From NCBI RefSeq assembly GCF_900101335.1, contig NZ_FNKA01000001.1, positions 868,001 to 932,000 of the forward strand: a stretch of 64,000 nucleotides of DNA. Reading direction: 5' to 3'. The DNA comes from Quadrisphaera sp. DSM 44207 (GTDB taxonomy: Bacteria > Actinomycetota > Actinomycetes > Actinomycetales > Quadrisphaeraceae). Of the stretch, positions 40,581 to 49,919 are shown one piece after another (positions within the stretch are counted from its first letter, which is position 1; each line of letters begins with the position of its first letter). The notes under the pieces were generated by a model, which saw only the letters and a program-made list of their open reading frames with translations, searched no databases and had not been told where the DNA came from. Both the position numbers and the translations under genes were made by a program.

Positions 40581-41984
40581 GTGAGCTCCCGAGCAGGCCG
40601 CGCCCGCCCCACCTACCGCTGCGCCGAGTGCGGCTGGACGTCGGCGAAGTGGGTGGGCCGCTGCGGCGAGTGCCAGGCGTGGGGCACGGTGGAGGAGGCC
40701 GCGGCGGCGCCCGGGCGCACCGCGCCGGTGGCCGTGAGCACCCCGGCGCGGCCCATCGCCGAGATCGACGTCGAGCCGGTGCGCGCGCGCCCGACGGGGA
40801 TGGAGGAGCTCGACCGCGTGCTCGGCGGCGGGCTGGTGCCGGGGGCGGTGGTGCTGCTGTCGGGCGAGCCGGGCGTGGGCAAGTCCACCCTGCTGCTCGA
40901 CGTCGCCTCCCGCGCGGCGGCCTCCGGGCGCACGGTGCTGTACGTCACGGGCGAGGAGTCCGCGGGCCAGGTGCGCCTGCGCGCGGAGCGCATCGGCGCG
41001 CTGCGCCCCCGCCTCTTCCTCGCCGCCGAGGGCGACCTCGGCAGCGTCCTCGGGCAGGTGGAGGCGGTGCGCCCCGACCTGCTGGTCGTCGACTCCGTGC
41101 AGACGGTCGCCTCCGCGGACGTCGAGGGCGCCGCCGGCGGGGTCGCGCAGGTGCGCGAGGTCGCGGCCGCGCTCGTGCGCGCGGCCAAGGAGCGCGCGAT
41201 GGCCACGCTGCTCGTCGGCCACGTCACCAAGGACGGCTCGCTGGCCGGCCCGCGGGTGCTCGAGCACCTGGTGGACGTCGTCTGCTCCTTCGAGGGCGAC
41301 CGCCACTCGCGGCTGCGCGTCGTGCGGGCGGTGAAGAACCGGTTCGGCCCCACCGACGAGGTCGGCTGCTTCGACCTGTCCGACACCGGCATCACCGGGC
41401 TGACCGACCCCAGCGGCCTGTTCCTCTCCCGCTTCCCCGGCGAGGACGGCGCGGCCGCGCCCGTGCCGGGCACCTGCGTCACCGTCACCGTCGAGGGGCG
41501 CCGCCCGCTGGTGACGGAGGTGCAGGCCCTCGTCGCCGCCACGAGCGCGGCCAACCCGCGGCGCACCGTCAGCGGCCTGGACTCCAGCCGCGTCGCGATG
41601 GTCGTCGCCGTCCTCACCCGCCGCTGCCGCCTGCCCCTCGCCGGCCAGGACGTCTACGTCGCCACCGTCGGGGGCGTGCGCCTGGGCGAGCCGGCGGCCG
41701 ACCTCGCCACCGCCCTGGCGCTGGTCAGCGCGACCACCGACGTCGCCGTGCCCGCGGGCACCGTGGCGTTCGGCGAGATCGGCCTGGCGGGCGAGGTGCG
41801 GCCGGTGCCGGGCCTGCAGCGCCGGCTGTCGGAGGCCGCGCGCCTGGGCTTCACGACGGCGGTGGTGCCCGCGGGCGCCGTCCAGGAGGCCCCCGACGGC
41901 ATCACGGTGGTGCCGGTCACGGCCGTGTCGCAGGCGGTCACCACGGTGCTCGCGGACTCCGCCGGCGCCTCCGCGCGCCCCTAG
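40581..41984 (+). CDS. radA: DNA repair protein RadA (Sms)
   Basis: A 467-residue ATPase for recombination intermediates. The zinc finger uses C14, C17, C28 and C31 (YRCAECGWTSAKWVGRCGEC). Walker A is SGEPGVGKSTLLLDVAS with Lys 101, Walker B LLVVDSVQTV, the RadA-specific motif VKNRFGPTDEVGCFD follows, and a C-terminal Lon-protease-like domain ends the protein (GEIGLAGEVRPVPGLQRRLS). GTG 40581 has TAGCGT (40569-40574) 6 bp upstream, leaderless. Its TAG stop is part of the disA -10-like hexamer. RadA-DisA pairing is widespread. Confidence 0.97.
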   Translation: MSSRAGRARPTYRCAECGWTSAKWVGRCGECQAWGTVEEAAAAPGRTAPVAVSTPARPIAEIDVEPVRARPTGMEELDRVLGGGLVPGAVVLLSGEPGVGKSTLLLDVASRAAASGRTVLYVTGEESAGQVRLRAERIGALRPRLFLAAEGDLGSVLGQVEAVRPDLLVVDSVQTVASADVEGAAGGVAQVREVAAALVRAAKERAMATLLVGHVTKDGSLAGPRVLEHLVDVVCSFEGDRHSRLRVVRAVKNRFGPTDEVGCFDLSDTGITGLTDPSGLFLSRFPGEDGAAAPVPGTCVTVTVEGRRPLVTEVQALVAATSAANPRRTVSGLDSSRVAMVVAVLTRRCRLPLAGQDVYVATVGGVRLGEPAADLATALALVSATTDVAVPAGTVAFGEIGLAGEVRPVPGLQRRLSEAARLGFTTAVVPAGAVQEAPDGITVVPVTAVSQAVTTVLADSAGASARP

Positions 41985-41993
41985 ACTGGACGG
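41982..41993 (+). promoter_or_regulatory. disA -10 hexamer formed by the radA stop codon
   Basis: TAGACT (41982-41987) begins with the radA TAG stop and ends 6 bp before the disA GTG at 41994. No Shine-Dalgarno is seen. Confidence 0.52.
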
Positions 41994-43076
41994 GTGCCCG
42001 AGGACCGCACCGAAGAGGGCCTGCTGCGCACCACGCTGGCGGCGGTGGCCCCGGGCACCCCGCTGCGCGACGGCCTGGAGCGCATCCTGCGCGGGCGCAC
42101 CGGCGCGCTGATCGTCCTCGGCCACGACCCGACGGTGGAGTCGCTGTGCACCGGCGGCTTCGCCCTCGACGTCGACTTCGCCGCCACCCGCCTGCGCGAG
42201 CTCGCGAAGATGGACGGCGCCATCGTCTGCGACGGCGCCGTCACCAAGATCGTGCGCGCGGCGGTCCAGCTGGTGCCCGACCCGAGCATCGAGACGAGCG
42301 AGTCCGGCACGCGGCACCGCACGGCCGAGCGCGTGGCCAAGCAGACGGGCCTGCCGGTGGTCTCCGTCAGCGCCTCGATGAACATCGTCGCCCTCTACGT
42401 GGGCGGACGGCGGCACGTGCTGGAGGGCTCCGAGGCGATCCTCGCCCGCGCCAACCAGGCCCTGGCGACCCTGGAGCGCTACCGCGCGCGCCTCGACGAG
42501 GTCACCGGCACCCTCTCGGCCCTGGAGATCGAGGATCTCGTGACCCTGCGCGACGTCGCGAGCGTCGTGCAGCGCCTGGAGATGGTGCGGCGCATCTCCG
42601 AGGAGATCGCCGGCTACGTCGTCGAGCTCGGCATCGACGGCAGGCTGCTGTCCCTGCAGCTCGAGGAGCTCGTCGGCGGGATCGGCCCGGACCGCGAGCT
42701 CGTCATCCGCGACTACCTGCCCCCCGGGCGCTCGGACCGCACGGTCGCCGACGTCCTGGCCGACCTGGCCGCGCTCGGGTCCAGCCAGCTCGTCGACCTC
42801 GAGGCCCTGGCCGCGGTGATGGGCCTCGTCGTCGACGGGGAGTCCCTCGACGGCGCGGCGAGCCCGCGCGGCTACCGGCTGCTGTCGAAGGTGCCGCGGC
42901 TGCCCCCGGTCGTCGTGGACCGCCTGGTGGACCACTACGACGGCCTGCAGAAGCTCCTCGCCGCCAGCACGGAGGACCTGATGACGGTCGGCGGCGTGGG
43001 CGAGCAGCGGGCTCGGGCGATCCGCGAGGGCCTGTCGCGGCTGGCGGAGTCCAGCATCCTCGAGCGGTACGTCTGA
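41994..43076 (+). CDS. disA: DNA integrity scanning diadenylate cyclase DisA
   Basis: A 360-residue enzyme making cyclic di-AMP from two ATP while scanning DNA. The catalytic DGA is residues 74-76 ([16 protein letters not shown]) and RHR is 107-109 ([16 protein letters not shown]), matching the family positions almost exactly. A helical linker (about 150-285) and a C-terminal helix-hairpin-helix DNA-binding region ([20 protein letters not shown]) complete the three-domain architecture. GTG 41994 lies 9 bp after the radA stop. Confidence 0.97.
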   Translation: MPEDRTEEGLLRTTLAAVAPGTPLRDGLERILRGRTGALIVLGHDPTVESLCTGGFALDVDFAATRLRELAKMDGAIVCDGAVTKIVRAAVQLVPDPSIETSESGTRHRTAERVAKQTGLPVVSVSASMNIVALYVGGRRHVLEGSEAILARANQALATLERYRARLDEVTGTLSALEIEDLVTLRDVASVVQRLEMVRRISEEIAGYVVELGIDGRLLSLQLEELVGGIGPDRELVIRDYLPPGRSDRTVADVLADLAALGSSQLVDLEALAAVMGLVVDGESLDGAASPRGYRLLSKVPRLPPVVVDRLVDHYDGLQKLLAASTEDLMTVGGVGEQRARAIREGLSRLAESSILERYV

Positions 43077-43100
43077 GGGCGCGGGCTCCGCGCCCGACGC

Positions 43101-43140
43101 GCGCGGGCCCGCCACCTCCGAGGAGGTGGCGGGCCCGCGC
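43101..43140. terminator. Bidirectional terminator between disA and the permease gene
   Basis: Perfect 19-bp arms (43101-43119 and 43122-43140) with a 2-nt centre, between convergent stops at 43076 and 43161. Confidence 0.93.
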
Positions 43141-43160
43141 GGTCGCCGCGAGGGGAGGGG

Positions 43161-44414
43161 TCAGCGCGAGCTGCCCGCCCGGCGCTTGGTGTAGACGTCG
43201 AAGGCGACGGCCAGCAGCAGGACGAGGCCGCGGATGATCGACTGCGTGGGCTGCTCCACGTTCAGCAGCTGCATGCCGTTGCTCATCACGGCCATGATCA
43301 GGCCGCCGACCATCGCGCCGACGACCGTGCCGACGCCGCCCGTGACCGCCGCACCGCCGATGAAGGCGGCCGCGATGGCGTCGAGCTCGAACATGTTGCC
43401 GGCGTTCGGCTGGGCCCCGTTGGAGCGCGAGGAGAAGATCACGCCGGCCACGGCGGCGAGGAAGCCCATGTTGACGAAGATCCAGAAGTTGACCTTCCGG
43501 ACGTTGACGCCGGACAGCTGCGCCGCCGACAGGTTGCCGCCGATCGCGTACACCTGGCGCCCGAAGACCGTGCCGCGGGTGACGAGGGAGTAGGCGATGA
43601 TCAGGACCGCGAGGATGATCAGCACGATCGGCAGGCCGCGGCTGTGCGCCAGCTGCCACGCGAAGGCCATGACGACCGCGCCGACGAGCACGATCTTCAG
43701 GGCGAACAGCGGGAAGGACTCCACCACCTGCTGGTAGCGCACCTTCGCCTGCCGGGTGCGGAAGCTCATGACCGCGTACGCCGCCACCGCGAGGGCAGCG
43801 ACGAGCAGCGTGAAGGCGTCGTAGCCGCTGCCGCCGAGCAGGCCGTTGAGGAAGCCGCTCGCGACCTGCTGGTACTCGGCCGGGAACGGCGAGAGGGAGA
43901 CGTTGCCGAGCACCTGCTGCGTCATGCCGCGGAAGAGCAGCATGCCGGCGAGGGTGACGATGAACGCCGGGATGCCGACGTAGGCCACCCAGAAGCCCTG
44001 CCACGCGCCGACGACCAGGCCGACGACGATCGCGGCGACGACGCCGAGCCACCACGGCACGCCCTGCTGGATCACCAGGACGGCGGAGGCGGCTCCCGCG
44101 AGGCCGGCCACCGACCCGACCGACAGGTCGATGTGGCCGGCGATGATGACGATCACCATGCCGATCGCCAGCACGAGGATGTAGGAGTACTGCAGGACGA
44201 TGTTGGTGATGTTGATGGGGCTCAGCAGCACGCCGTCCGTGAGGACGGTGAACAGCGCCACGATCGCCACGAAGGCGATGTAGATGCCGCTCGTGCGCAG
44301 GTTGCGCGTGAACAGGCCCTTGAGGTCGCTCGTGCCGCTGTGCAGGGCGGCCGACGCGCTCCCCTCGGGGCCGCTGGGCGTCGAGCCCGAGGGCCGGGTG
44401 GCGGTGCTGGTCAT
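43161..44414 (-). CDS. mmsB: Sugar ABC transporter permease (MmsB/GguB/XylH type)
   Basis: A 417-residue permease of the multiple-monosaccharide importer family (ChvE-GguAB). About 10-11 TM helices; the signature [20 protein letters not shown] is the conserved loop of the BPD_transp_2 family, and [18 protein letters not shown] is the ATPase-contact segment. ATG 44414 overlaps the ATPase stop by 4 nt. It is the last gene of the operon, followed by a bidirectional terminator. The upstream operator links it to the arabinose regulon. Confidence 0.94.
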   Translation of the reverse strand: MTSTATRPSGSTPSGPEGSASAALHSGTSDLKGLFTRNLRTSGIYIAFVAIVALFTVLTDGVLLSPINITNIVLQYSYILVLAIGMVIVIIAGHIDLSVGSVAGLAGAASAVLVIQQGVPWWLGVVAAIVVGLVVGAWQGFWVAYVGIPAFIVTLAGMLLFRGMTQQVLGNVSLSPFPAEYQQVASGFLNGLLGGSGYDAFTLLVAALAVAAYAVMSFRTRQAKVRYQQVVESFPLFALKIVLVGAVVMAFAWQLAHSRGLPIVLIILAVLIIAYSLVTRGTVFGRQVYAIGGNLSAAQLSGVNVRKVNFWIFVNMGFLAAVAGVIFSSRSNGAQPNAGNMFELDAIAAAFIGGAAVTGGVGTVVGAMVGGLIMAVMSNGMQLLNVEQPTQSIIRGLVLLLAVAFDVYTKRRAGSSR

Positions 44415-45949
44415 CGGACGGCGTCCTTCTCCTTGGTCATGAGCTCCATGAGGCTCTCCTGCGTGGCCCGCTCGATGGGCACCTCGCCGGTGATCCTCCC
44501 GGCCGACAGCGTGTAGATGCGGTCGCAGATCCCGAGCAGCTCCGGCAGCTCGGACGAGATGACGACGACGGCCTTGCCCTCGGCGACGAGGCGGTTGATA
44601 ATCGTGTAGATCTCGTACTTGGCGCCGACGTCGATGCCGCGGGTGGGCTCGTCGAGGATCAGCACGTCGGGGTCGGCGTAGATCCACTTCGACAGCACGA
44701 CCTTCTGCTGGTTGCCCCCGGAGAGCTTGCCCACGACGGACATCACGGTCGGGGCCTTGATGTTCATGCTCCGCCGGCTGTCCTCGGCGACCTTGATCTC
44801 CTCGTTGCCGTTGACCCAGCCGCCGCGGGACAGCTTGCCGAGCGCCGCCGCGGAGACGTTGCGCTTGATGTCCTCGATGAGGTTCAGGCCGTACTTCTTG
44901 CGATCCTCGGTGGCGTAGGCGATGCCATGGCGGATCGCCTCCTGCACCGTGCGCGCCTTGATCTCCCGGCCGCGCTTGTACAGGCGCCCGGTGGTGTTGC
45001 GCCCGTAGGAGTGCCCGAAGACGCTCATCGCGAGCTCGGTGCGCCCGGCGCCCATGAGGCCCGCGATGCCGACGACCTCGCCGGCGCGCACGGACAGGTT
45101 CGCGCCGTCGACGACCTTGCGGTCCTGGGTGGGGTGCCACACCGTCCAGTCCTCGATCCGCAGGACCTCCTCGCCCGGGTGCGACTCGCGCTCGGGGTAG
45201 CGGTGCTCCAGGTCGCGCCCGACCATGCCGCGGATGATGCGGTCCTGGGTGACCCCGTCGGCCTTCATGTCCAGGGTCTCGATGGTCCGGCCGTCGCGGA
45301 TGATCGTCACCGAGTCGGAGACCGCCTCGATCTCGTTGAGCTTGTGCGAGATCATGATCGAGGTGATGCCCTGGCCCTGCAGGTGACGCAGCAGCCCCAG
45401 CAGGTGCTCGGAGTCGGTGTCGTTGAGCGCGGCGGTGGGCTCGTCGAGGATCAGCAGGCGCACGTTCTTCGACAGCGCCTTCGCGATCTCCACGAGCTGC
45501 TGCTTGCCGACGCCGAGCTGGCCGATCGGCGTGGTGGGGTTCTCGTCCAGCCCCACGCGGGCGAGCAGCTTGGCCGCCTCGGCGTTGGTGCGGTGCCAGT
45601 CGATCAGGCCGCCCCGGCCGCGCTGCTCGTTGCCGAGGAAGATGTTCTCGGCCACCGACAGGTGGGGCACCAGGGCGAGCTCCTGGTGGATGATGACGAT
45701 GCCCTTGTGCTCGCTGTCGTTGATGCCCGAGAACTCCACGCGCTCGCCGTCGAACCAGATCTCGCCCTCGTAGGAGCCCGCGGGGTAGACCCCGGAGAGC
45801 ACCTTCATGAGGGTCGACTTCCCCGCGCCGTTCTCGCCGCAGATGGCGTGGATCTCCCCGCGGCGCACCGCCAGGGAGACGTCCTGCAGCGCCTTGACGC
45901 CCGGGAAGGTCTTGGTGATGGAGCGCATCTCCAGGATGTGGTCGCTCAT
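44411..45949 (-). CDS. mmsA: Sugar ABC transporter ATP-binding protein with two ABC domains (MmsA/GguA)
   Basis: A 512-residue tandem ATPase. Domain 1 (about 1-245) has Walker [17 protein letters not shown], signature [18 protein letters not shown] and Walker [14 protein letters not shown]. Domain 2 (about 260-505) has the degenerate P-loop [16 protein letters not shown] typical of sugar importers of this class, signature [20 protein letters not shown] and Walker [19 protein letters not shown] 45949 follows AGAGGCGGC. A hairpin separates it from chvE, likely lowering its expression relative to the binding protein. Confidence 0.95.
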   Translation of the reverse strand: MSDHILEMRSITKTFPGVKALQDVSLAVRRGEIHAICGENGAGKSTLMKVLSGVYPAGSYEGEIWFDGERVEFSGINDSEHKGIVIIHQELALVPHLSVAENIFLGNEQRGRGGLIDWHRTNAEAAKLLARVGLDENPTTPIGQLGVGKQQLVEIAKALSKNVRLLILDEPTAALNDTDSEHLLGLLRHLQGQGITSIMISHKLNEIEAVSDSVTIIRDGRTIETLDMKADGVTQDRIIRGMVGRDLEHRYPERESHPGEEVLRIEDWTVWHPTQDRKVVDGANLSVRAGEVVGIAGLMGAGRTELAMSVFGHSYGRNTTGRLYKRGREIKARTVQEAIRHGIAYATEDRKKYGLNLIEDIKRNVSAAALGKLSRGGWVNGNEEIKVAEDSRRSMNIKAPTVMSVVGKLSGGNQQKVVLSKWIYADPDVLILDEPTRGIDVGAKYEIYTIINRLVAEGKAVVVISSELPELLGICDRIYTLSAGRITGEVPIERATQESLMELMTKEKDAVR

Positions 45950-46012
45950 GCCGCCTCTGCCGTCCTCGTCCAGTGGTGCACAGATGATGCGCGCTCGGGT
46001 CGCCGGGTGCTA

Positions 46013-46065
46013 GCAGGGGCCCGCCCCGGCAGCGGCTGGAGAACCGCTGCCGGGGCGGGCCCTGC
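46013..46065 (-). terminator. Intercistronic hairpin between chvE and mmsA
   Basis: A 22-bp stem with a single bulged G (46013-46035 with 46044-46065) and an 8-nt loop, 22 bp past the chvE stop. Its position between binding-protein and ATPase genes suggests partial termination or mRNA protection. Confidence 0.88.
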
Positions 46066-46086
46066 TCGCCGTGGTGCCGCGGTGGC

Positions 46087-47235
46087 TCAGCCGGCGGACT
46101 GGCCGGACGCCACCTCCTCGGCGGTGTAGTAGCCGGTGTCGATCAGCTGCTGCTGGATCGTGTCCTGGTAGACGGTCTCGATGGGCAGCAGGTAGGCGGG
46201 GACGACCTTGACGCCGTTGTCGTACGTCTCGGTGTCGTTGGCCTCCGGCTCCCCGCCCTCCAGGAACGCCTGCGTGGAGGTGATGGCCTGCTCGGCCAGG
46301 TTCCGCGTGTCCTTGAAGATCGTGGAGCTCTGCACGCCGTCGGCGATGAGCTTGACCGAGGCGATCTCCGCGTCCTGGCCCGTGACGACCGGGATGGGGT
46401 TGCTGCCGCTGCCGTAGCCGGCGTTCTGCAGCGCGGTGATGATGCCGCGGGAGAGGCCGTCGTAGGGCGAGAGGACGCCGTCCACGCGGCTGCCGTCGCT
46501 GTACGTGGAGGTCAGCAGGTCCTCCATGCGGCGCTGCGCCGTCTCCTGCTGCCAGCGCAGCGTCGCGGCCTGCTCGATGGACGTCTGGCCCGACTTCACG
46601 ACCACGGTGCCGTTGTCGATGAAGGGCTGGAGGACCTCCATCGCGCCGCCCCAGAAGAAGTGGGCGTTGTTGTCGTCGAGGGACCCGGCGAACAGCTCGA
46701 CGTTGAACGGGCCGGTGGCCTGCCCCGGCGTGCCGTCGCGGTTGAGGACCCCGAGGCCGGCGAGCAGGGCGGTGGCCTGCTGGCGCCCGACCTCCTCGTT
46801 GTCGAAGGTCACGTAGAAGTCGACGTTCTCGCTGTCGCGGATCAGGCGGTCGTAGGAGATGACGGGGATGCCCGCGTCGGCGGCGGCCTGCAGCTGCCCG
46901 CTCAGCGCCGTGCCGTCGATGGCGGCGACGACGAGGGCGTCGGCGCCCTGCGTGATCATCTGGTCGATCTGCTGCTGCTGCGTGGGGATGTCGTCGTTGG
47001 CGTACTGGAGGTTGACCTCGTAGCCGGCGGCCTCCAGGCCCTCCTCGACGGACGCGCCGTCGGCGATCCACCGCTCCGACGTCTGGGTCGGCATCGCGAC
47101 GCCGATCGTCAGCTCGCTGGGGTCGGCGTTCGCGGTGTCCTGCGTGCTGCCGCCGGCACCCTCGCCGCCGCAGGCGGTCAGGCTGAAGGCCAGGGCGGAC
47201 CCCAGGGCCACCACGCCGAGCTTCTTGCTCACCAT
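46087..47235 (-). CDS. chvE: ChvE-type sugar-binding lipoprotein
   Basis: A 382-residue lipoprotein binding monosaccharides for the MmsA/MmsB importer. The signal has lipobox LTAC followed by GGEG. The mature protein resembles ChvE: TIGVAMPTQTSERWIADGAS, QMITQGADALVVAAIDGTAL, VISYDRLIRDSENVDFYVTF, VELFAGSLDDNNAHFFWGGA, VTGQDAEIASVKLIADGVQS. ChvE in Agrobacterium binds arabinose, galactose, xylose and glucose. ATG 47235 follows GAGGAGGAG. An operator shared with araBDA and the LacI-type gene lies upstream, so L-arabinose is the most likely cargo. Confidence 0.95.
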   Translation of the reverse strand: MVSKKLGVVALGSALAFSLTACGGEGAGGSTQDTANADPSELTIGVAMPTQTSERWIADGASVEEGLEAAGYEVNLQYANDDIPTQQQQIDQMITQGADALVVAAIDGTALSGQLQAAADAGIPVISYDRLIRDSENVDFYVTFDNEEVGRQQATALLAGLGVLNRDGTPGQATGPFNVELFAGSLDDNNAHFFWGGAMEVLQPFIDNGTVVVKSGQTSIEQAATLRWQQETAQRRMEDLLTSTYSDGSRVDGVLSPYDGLSRGIITALQNAGYGSGSNPIPVVTGQDAEIASVKLIADGVQSSTIFKDTRNLAEQAITSTQAFLEGGEPEANDTETYDNGVKVVPAYLLPIETVYQDTIQQQLIDTGYYTAEEVASGQSAG

Positions 47236-47405
47236 GCTCTCCTCCTCGAGAACGTCCGCGGAGCACCGGCGCTCGCCGGCTCTCCGAACCCTCCCGGCAC
47301 GGTGCTCGGTCAGGTGTCGGGTCCTCCTCCGCGACGGTGGAGGACCGCTGGTGGAACTGGCTCGACCCGGCCCACCCGCGCCCGCTGGGCGGCGGGCGAC
47401 AGTCA

Positions 47406-47435
47406 GTGTGAACGTTCACACGCAGTCCGCGTCAA
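47406..47435 (-). promoter_or_regulatory. Proximal chvE promoter with arabinose-type operator
   Basis: Leftward TTGACG (47435-47430) is followed 19 bp on by CACACT. The 16-bp perfect palindrome GTGTGAACGTTCACAC (47406-47421) lies in the spacer and -10, matching the operators at araB and the LacI-type gene. Confidence 0.8.
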
Positions 47436-47544
47436 GCGCGTGCACCCGAAGGAGCGTCACGACTCTGTAACGACTGAGACCTGCACCGGAGCCCGGCCGC
47501 GGCGGGGGCGCGCGGACCACGCCGGCGGCGTTCAGCCTCCAGCA

Positions 47545-47585
47545 GTTCCTTCGGAACCGTACTTACGGCGCTCGAACGGTGTCAA
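47545..47585 (-). promoter_or_regulatory. Distal chvE promoter with two small inverted repeats
   Basis: Leftward TTGACA (47585-47580), 18 bp, TACGGT (47561-47556), the best -35/-10 pair in the window. CCGTACTTACGG (47557-47568) overlaps the -10 and GTTCCTTCGGAAC (47545-47557) covers the start site. The promoter starts 4 bp beyond the ROK stop. The rest of the 353-bp gap (47236-47405, 47436-47544) shows no gene. Confidence 0.65.
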
Positions 47586-47588
47586 GGC

Positions 47589-48860
47589 TCAGGCCGACGG
47601 GGCACCCGCCCGGGCGCCGTCGGCGGTGAGCGGCGCGCCGCAGCGCACGGCCAGGGCCAGGGCCCCGAGGACCTCCGCGCGCTCGCCGAGGGCGGCGGGC
47701 ACGACCGCGACGTCCTGCGCCGCCGAGCGGACGGCGCTGCGCGCCAGGGACTCGCGCAGGGACGGCAGGAGCAGGTCGTCCGCCGCCCCCAGCTCCCCGC
47801 CCACGACCACCAGCCCGGGGTTGAGCAGGTTGCACAGCACCGCCACGGCCTCGCCGATGCTGCGGCCGGAGTCGGCCAGGACCCTGCGGCAGCCGTGGTC
47901 GCCCCGGCGCGCCAGCGCCACGACCTCCCGCAGCCCCAGCTCCCCGTGCGTGAGCCGCAGCGCGGCCAGCACGGCGTCGCCCCCGGCGACGACCTCGAGG
48001 CACCCGCGGTTGCCGCAGCGGCACACCGGCCCGGACGGGTCGACGACGATGTGCCCGATCTCCCCCGCCGTGCCGCCGATGCCGGTGTACGGGCGCCCGT
48101 CCAGGAGCAGGCCCGCCCCGATGCCGGTGGCGATCTTCAGGTAGGCGACCTCCCCGCTCCCCCGCGCCGCGCCCCACGTCCACTCCCCGAGGGCGCCGAG
48201 GTTGGCGTCGTTGTCCACGTGCACCGGCAGGTCGAGCGCGGCGGCGACGGCCGCGGCGGCCTGCACCCCCACCCAGCCGGGCAGGATCGTGGAGTCCCCG
48301 AGCTCGCCGGTGGCGCGCACCGGCCCGGGGATGCCCATGCCGACGCCGATCACCTGGTCGCGCGGCACCCCCGCCCGCCGCAGCAGCACCTCGACGAGGT
48401 CGGCGACGACGGCGATGCCCTCGGCGGCGGGCCAGTCGGCGGGCAGGGGGCGGCTGCCCTCGGCCAGCAGCACGTGCGCGAGGTCCGCCACCGCCACGCG
48501 CACGTGCCGCTTGCCCAGGTCCACGCCGACGGCGACGCCGGCGGAGCGGTGCAGGGCCAGCAGCGTGGCCGGCCGCCCGCCGCGCGCGCCGGTGGCGGGC
48601 ACGGTGCGCCCGGGCATGTCCACGGCCAGCCCGGCGGCGAGGAGCTCGCCCACGACGGTCGAGACCGTGGACGCCGCCAGCCCCGTCTCCCGCACCAGCT
48701 CCGCGCGCGAGACGGCGCCGCGCCGGCTCAGGGCCGCCAGGACGACGTCGCGCGCGTCCGGGCGCGGGGCCGGCGCCGGGAGCCGGCCGCGGCCCGCGGC
48801 CGCGCCGAGGGTCACCACCGCAGGAACGCGGTCGTCCGCGGGGTCGGCTTCGTCCGGCAC
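47589..48860 (-). CDS. ROK family transcriptional regulator
   Basis: A 423-residue regulator. A MarR-like winged helix (about 28-90: AALSRRGAVSRAELVRETGL then AASTVSTVVGELLAAGLAVD) precedes the ROK sugar-kinase fold with VAVGVDLGKRHVRVAVADLA, GVGMGIPGPVRATGEL, HVDNDANLGALGEWTWGAAR and the zinc motif PVCRCGNRGCLEVVAGG (CxCGxxGCxE). GTG 48860 is chosen because CACGAT ends 6 bp upstream and the protein then begins with a polar tail. It precedes the chvE operon in the same direction, with inverted repeats at the distal chvE promoter as candidate targets; xylose or another monosaccharide may be its ligand. Confidence 0.92.
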   Translation of the reverse strand: MPDEADPADDRVPAVVTLGAAAGRGRLPAPAPRPDARDVVLAALSRRGAVSRAELVRETGLAASTVSTVVGELLAAGLAVDMPGRTVPATGARGGRPATLLALHRSAGVAVGVDLGKRHVRVAVADLAHVLLAEGSRPLPADWPAAEGIAVVADLVEVLLRRAGVPRDQVIGVGMGIPGPVRATGELGDSTILPGWVGVQAAAAVAAALDLPVHVDNDANLGALGEWTWGAARGSGEVAYLKIATGIGAGLLLDGRPYTGIGGTAGEIGHIVVDPSGPVCRCGNRGCLEVVAGGDAVLAALRLTHGELGLREVVALARRGDHGCRRVLADSGRSIGEAVAVLCNLLNPGLVVVGGELGAADDLLLPSLRESLARSAVRSAAQDVAVVPAALGERAEVLGALALAVRCGAPLTADGARAGAPSA

Positions 48861-49011
48861 GGACCCATCGTGCGGGATCACCGCCTCCGGGCGCCAGGAC
48901 CGGACGGACCGGGCGCCGCAGACGCGGCGCGCGCGGGAGGCGGGCGGGAGGCTGGCGGGGCGCGGGCGGGGGCGCTGCGGGCGCGGGGCGCGGCGCGCGG
49001 ACACTGGAGGG

Positions 49012-49884
49012 GTGGACGCCGCCGCCCTGCACCGAGCGGTGCTCGACTGGTACGGGACCAGCGCGAGGGACCTGCCGTGGCGGCGTCCGGGCACCGACCC
49101 GTGGGCGGTGCTCGTCAGCGAGGTGATGCTGCAGCAGACGCCCGTCGCGCGCGTGGAGCCCGTCTGGCGCGAGTGGGTGGCGCGCTGGCCGACACCGGCC
49201 TCGCTCGCCGCCGCCGCACCGGGGGACGCCGTGCGGGCCTGGGGCCGCCTGGGCTACCCGCGGCGGGCGCTGCGCCTGCACGCGGCGGCGGTGGCCGTCG
49301 CGCAGCGGCACGGCGGGGTGGTGCCGGACGACGTCGAGCAGCTGCGCGCCCTGCCGGGCGTCGGCGCCTACACGGCGGCGGCCGTGGCGGCGTTCGCCTT
49401 CGGGCGCCGGTGCGCCGTCGTCGACACCAACGTGCGGCGGGTGCACGCGCGGGCGGTCACCGGCGCGGCCTCGCCCGCTCCGGCGCTGACGGCGGCCGAG
49501 ACCGCGCTCGCCGTCGCCCTGCTGCCCGAGGACGCCGCGACCGCGGCCCCGTGGTCGGTGGCCGCGATGGAGCTCGGCGCGCTGGTGTGCACGGCGCGCG
49601 CGCCGCGCTGCGGGTCGTGCCCCGTGCTCGACCTGTGCGCCTGGCAGCGCGCCGGCGCCCCGCCGGAGCAGGGCCCGGCGCGGCGCGGCCAGGCCTGGGC
49701 CGGCACCGACCGGCAGGTGCGCGGGCGGCTGCTCGCGGTGCTGCGCGAGGCCGACGGCGCGGTGCCGGCCGCGGCGCTGGAGGCGGTGGAGGACGACGAC
49801 GCGCAGCGCTCGCGCTGCCTGGCCTCGCTGGTCGAGGACGGCCTCGCCGAGGAGGTGCCCGAGGGCTACCGCCTGCCGGCCTGA
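49012..49884 (+). CDS. mutY: A/G-specific adenine glycosylase MutY
   Basis: A 290-residue base-excision enzyme removing adenine opposite 8-oxoguanine. Features: VLVSEVMLQQTPVARVEPVW, helix-hairpin-helix LRALPGVGAYTAAAVAAFAF with the following catalytic region VVDTNVRRVHARAVTG (Asp), and the iron-sulfur ligands C-x6-C-x2-C-x5-C in CTARAPRCGSCPVLDLC. The NUDIX-like C-terminal domain is absent or very reduced, as in many actinobacterial forms. GTG 49012 follows GACACT by 6 bp. Divergent from the ROK gene. Confidence 0.95.
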   Translation: MDAAALHRAVLDWYGTSARDLPWRRPGTDPWAVLVSEVMLQQTPVARVEPVWREWVARWPTPASLAAAAPGDAVRAWGRLGYPRRALRLHAAAVAVAQRHGGVVPDDVEQLRALPGVGAYTAAAVAAFAFGRRCAVVDTNVRRVHARAVTGAASPAPALTAAETALAVALLPEDAATAAPWSVAAMELGALVCTARAPRCGSCPVLDLCAWQRAGAPPEQGPARRGQAWAGTDRQVRGRLLAVLREADGAVPAAALEAVEDDDAQRSRCLASLVEDGLAEEVPEGYRLPA

Positions 49885-49919
49885 GCGCCCGCGAGCGGCA
49901 CCGCGCCCGTCCGGGCCCA

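Noticed and set aside
39339-43115. Very long open frame antisense to methyltransferase, radA and disA
   Set aside because: At this GC content stop codons are rare in the antisense frame. The real genes on the plus strand carry complete family motifs; the antisense product is Arg/Ala/Gly-rich with no domain.
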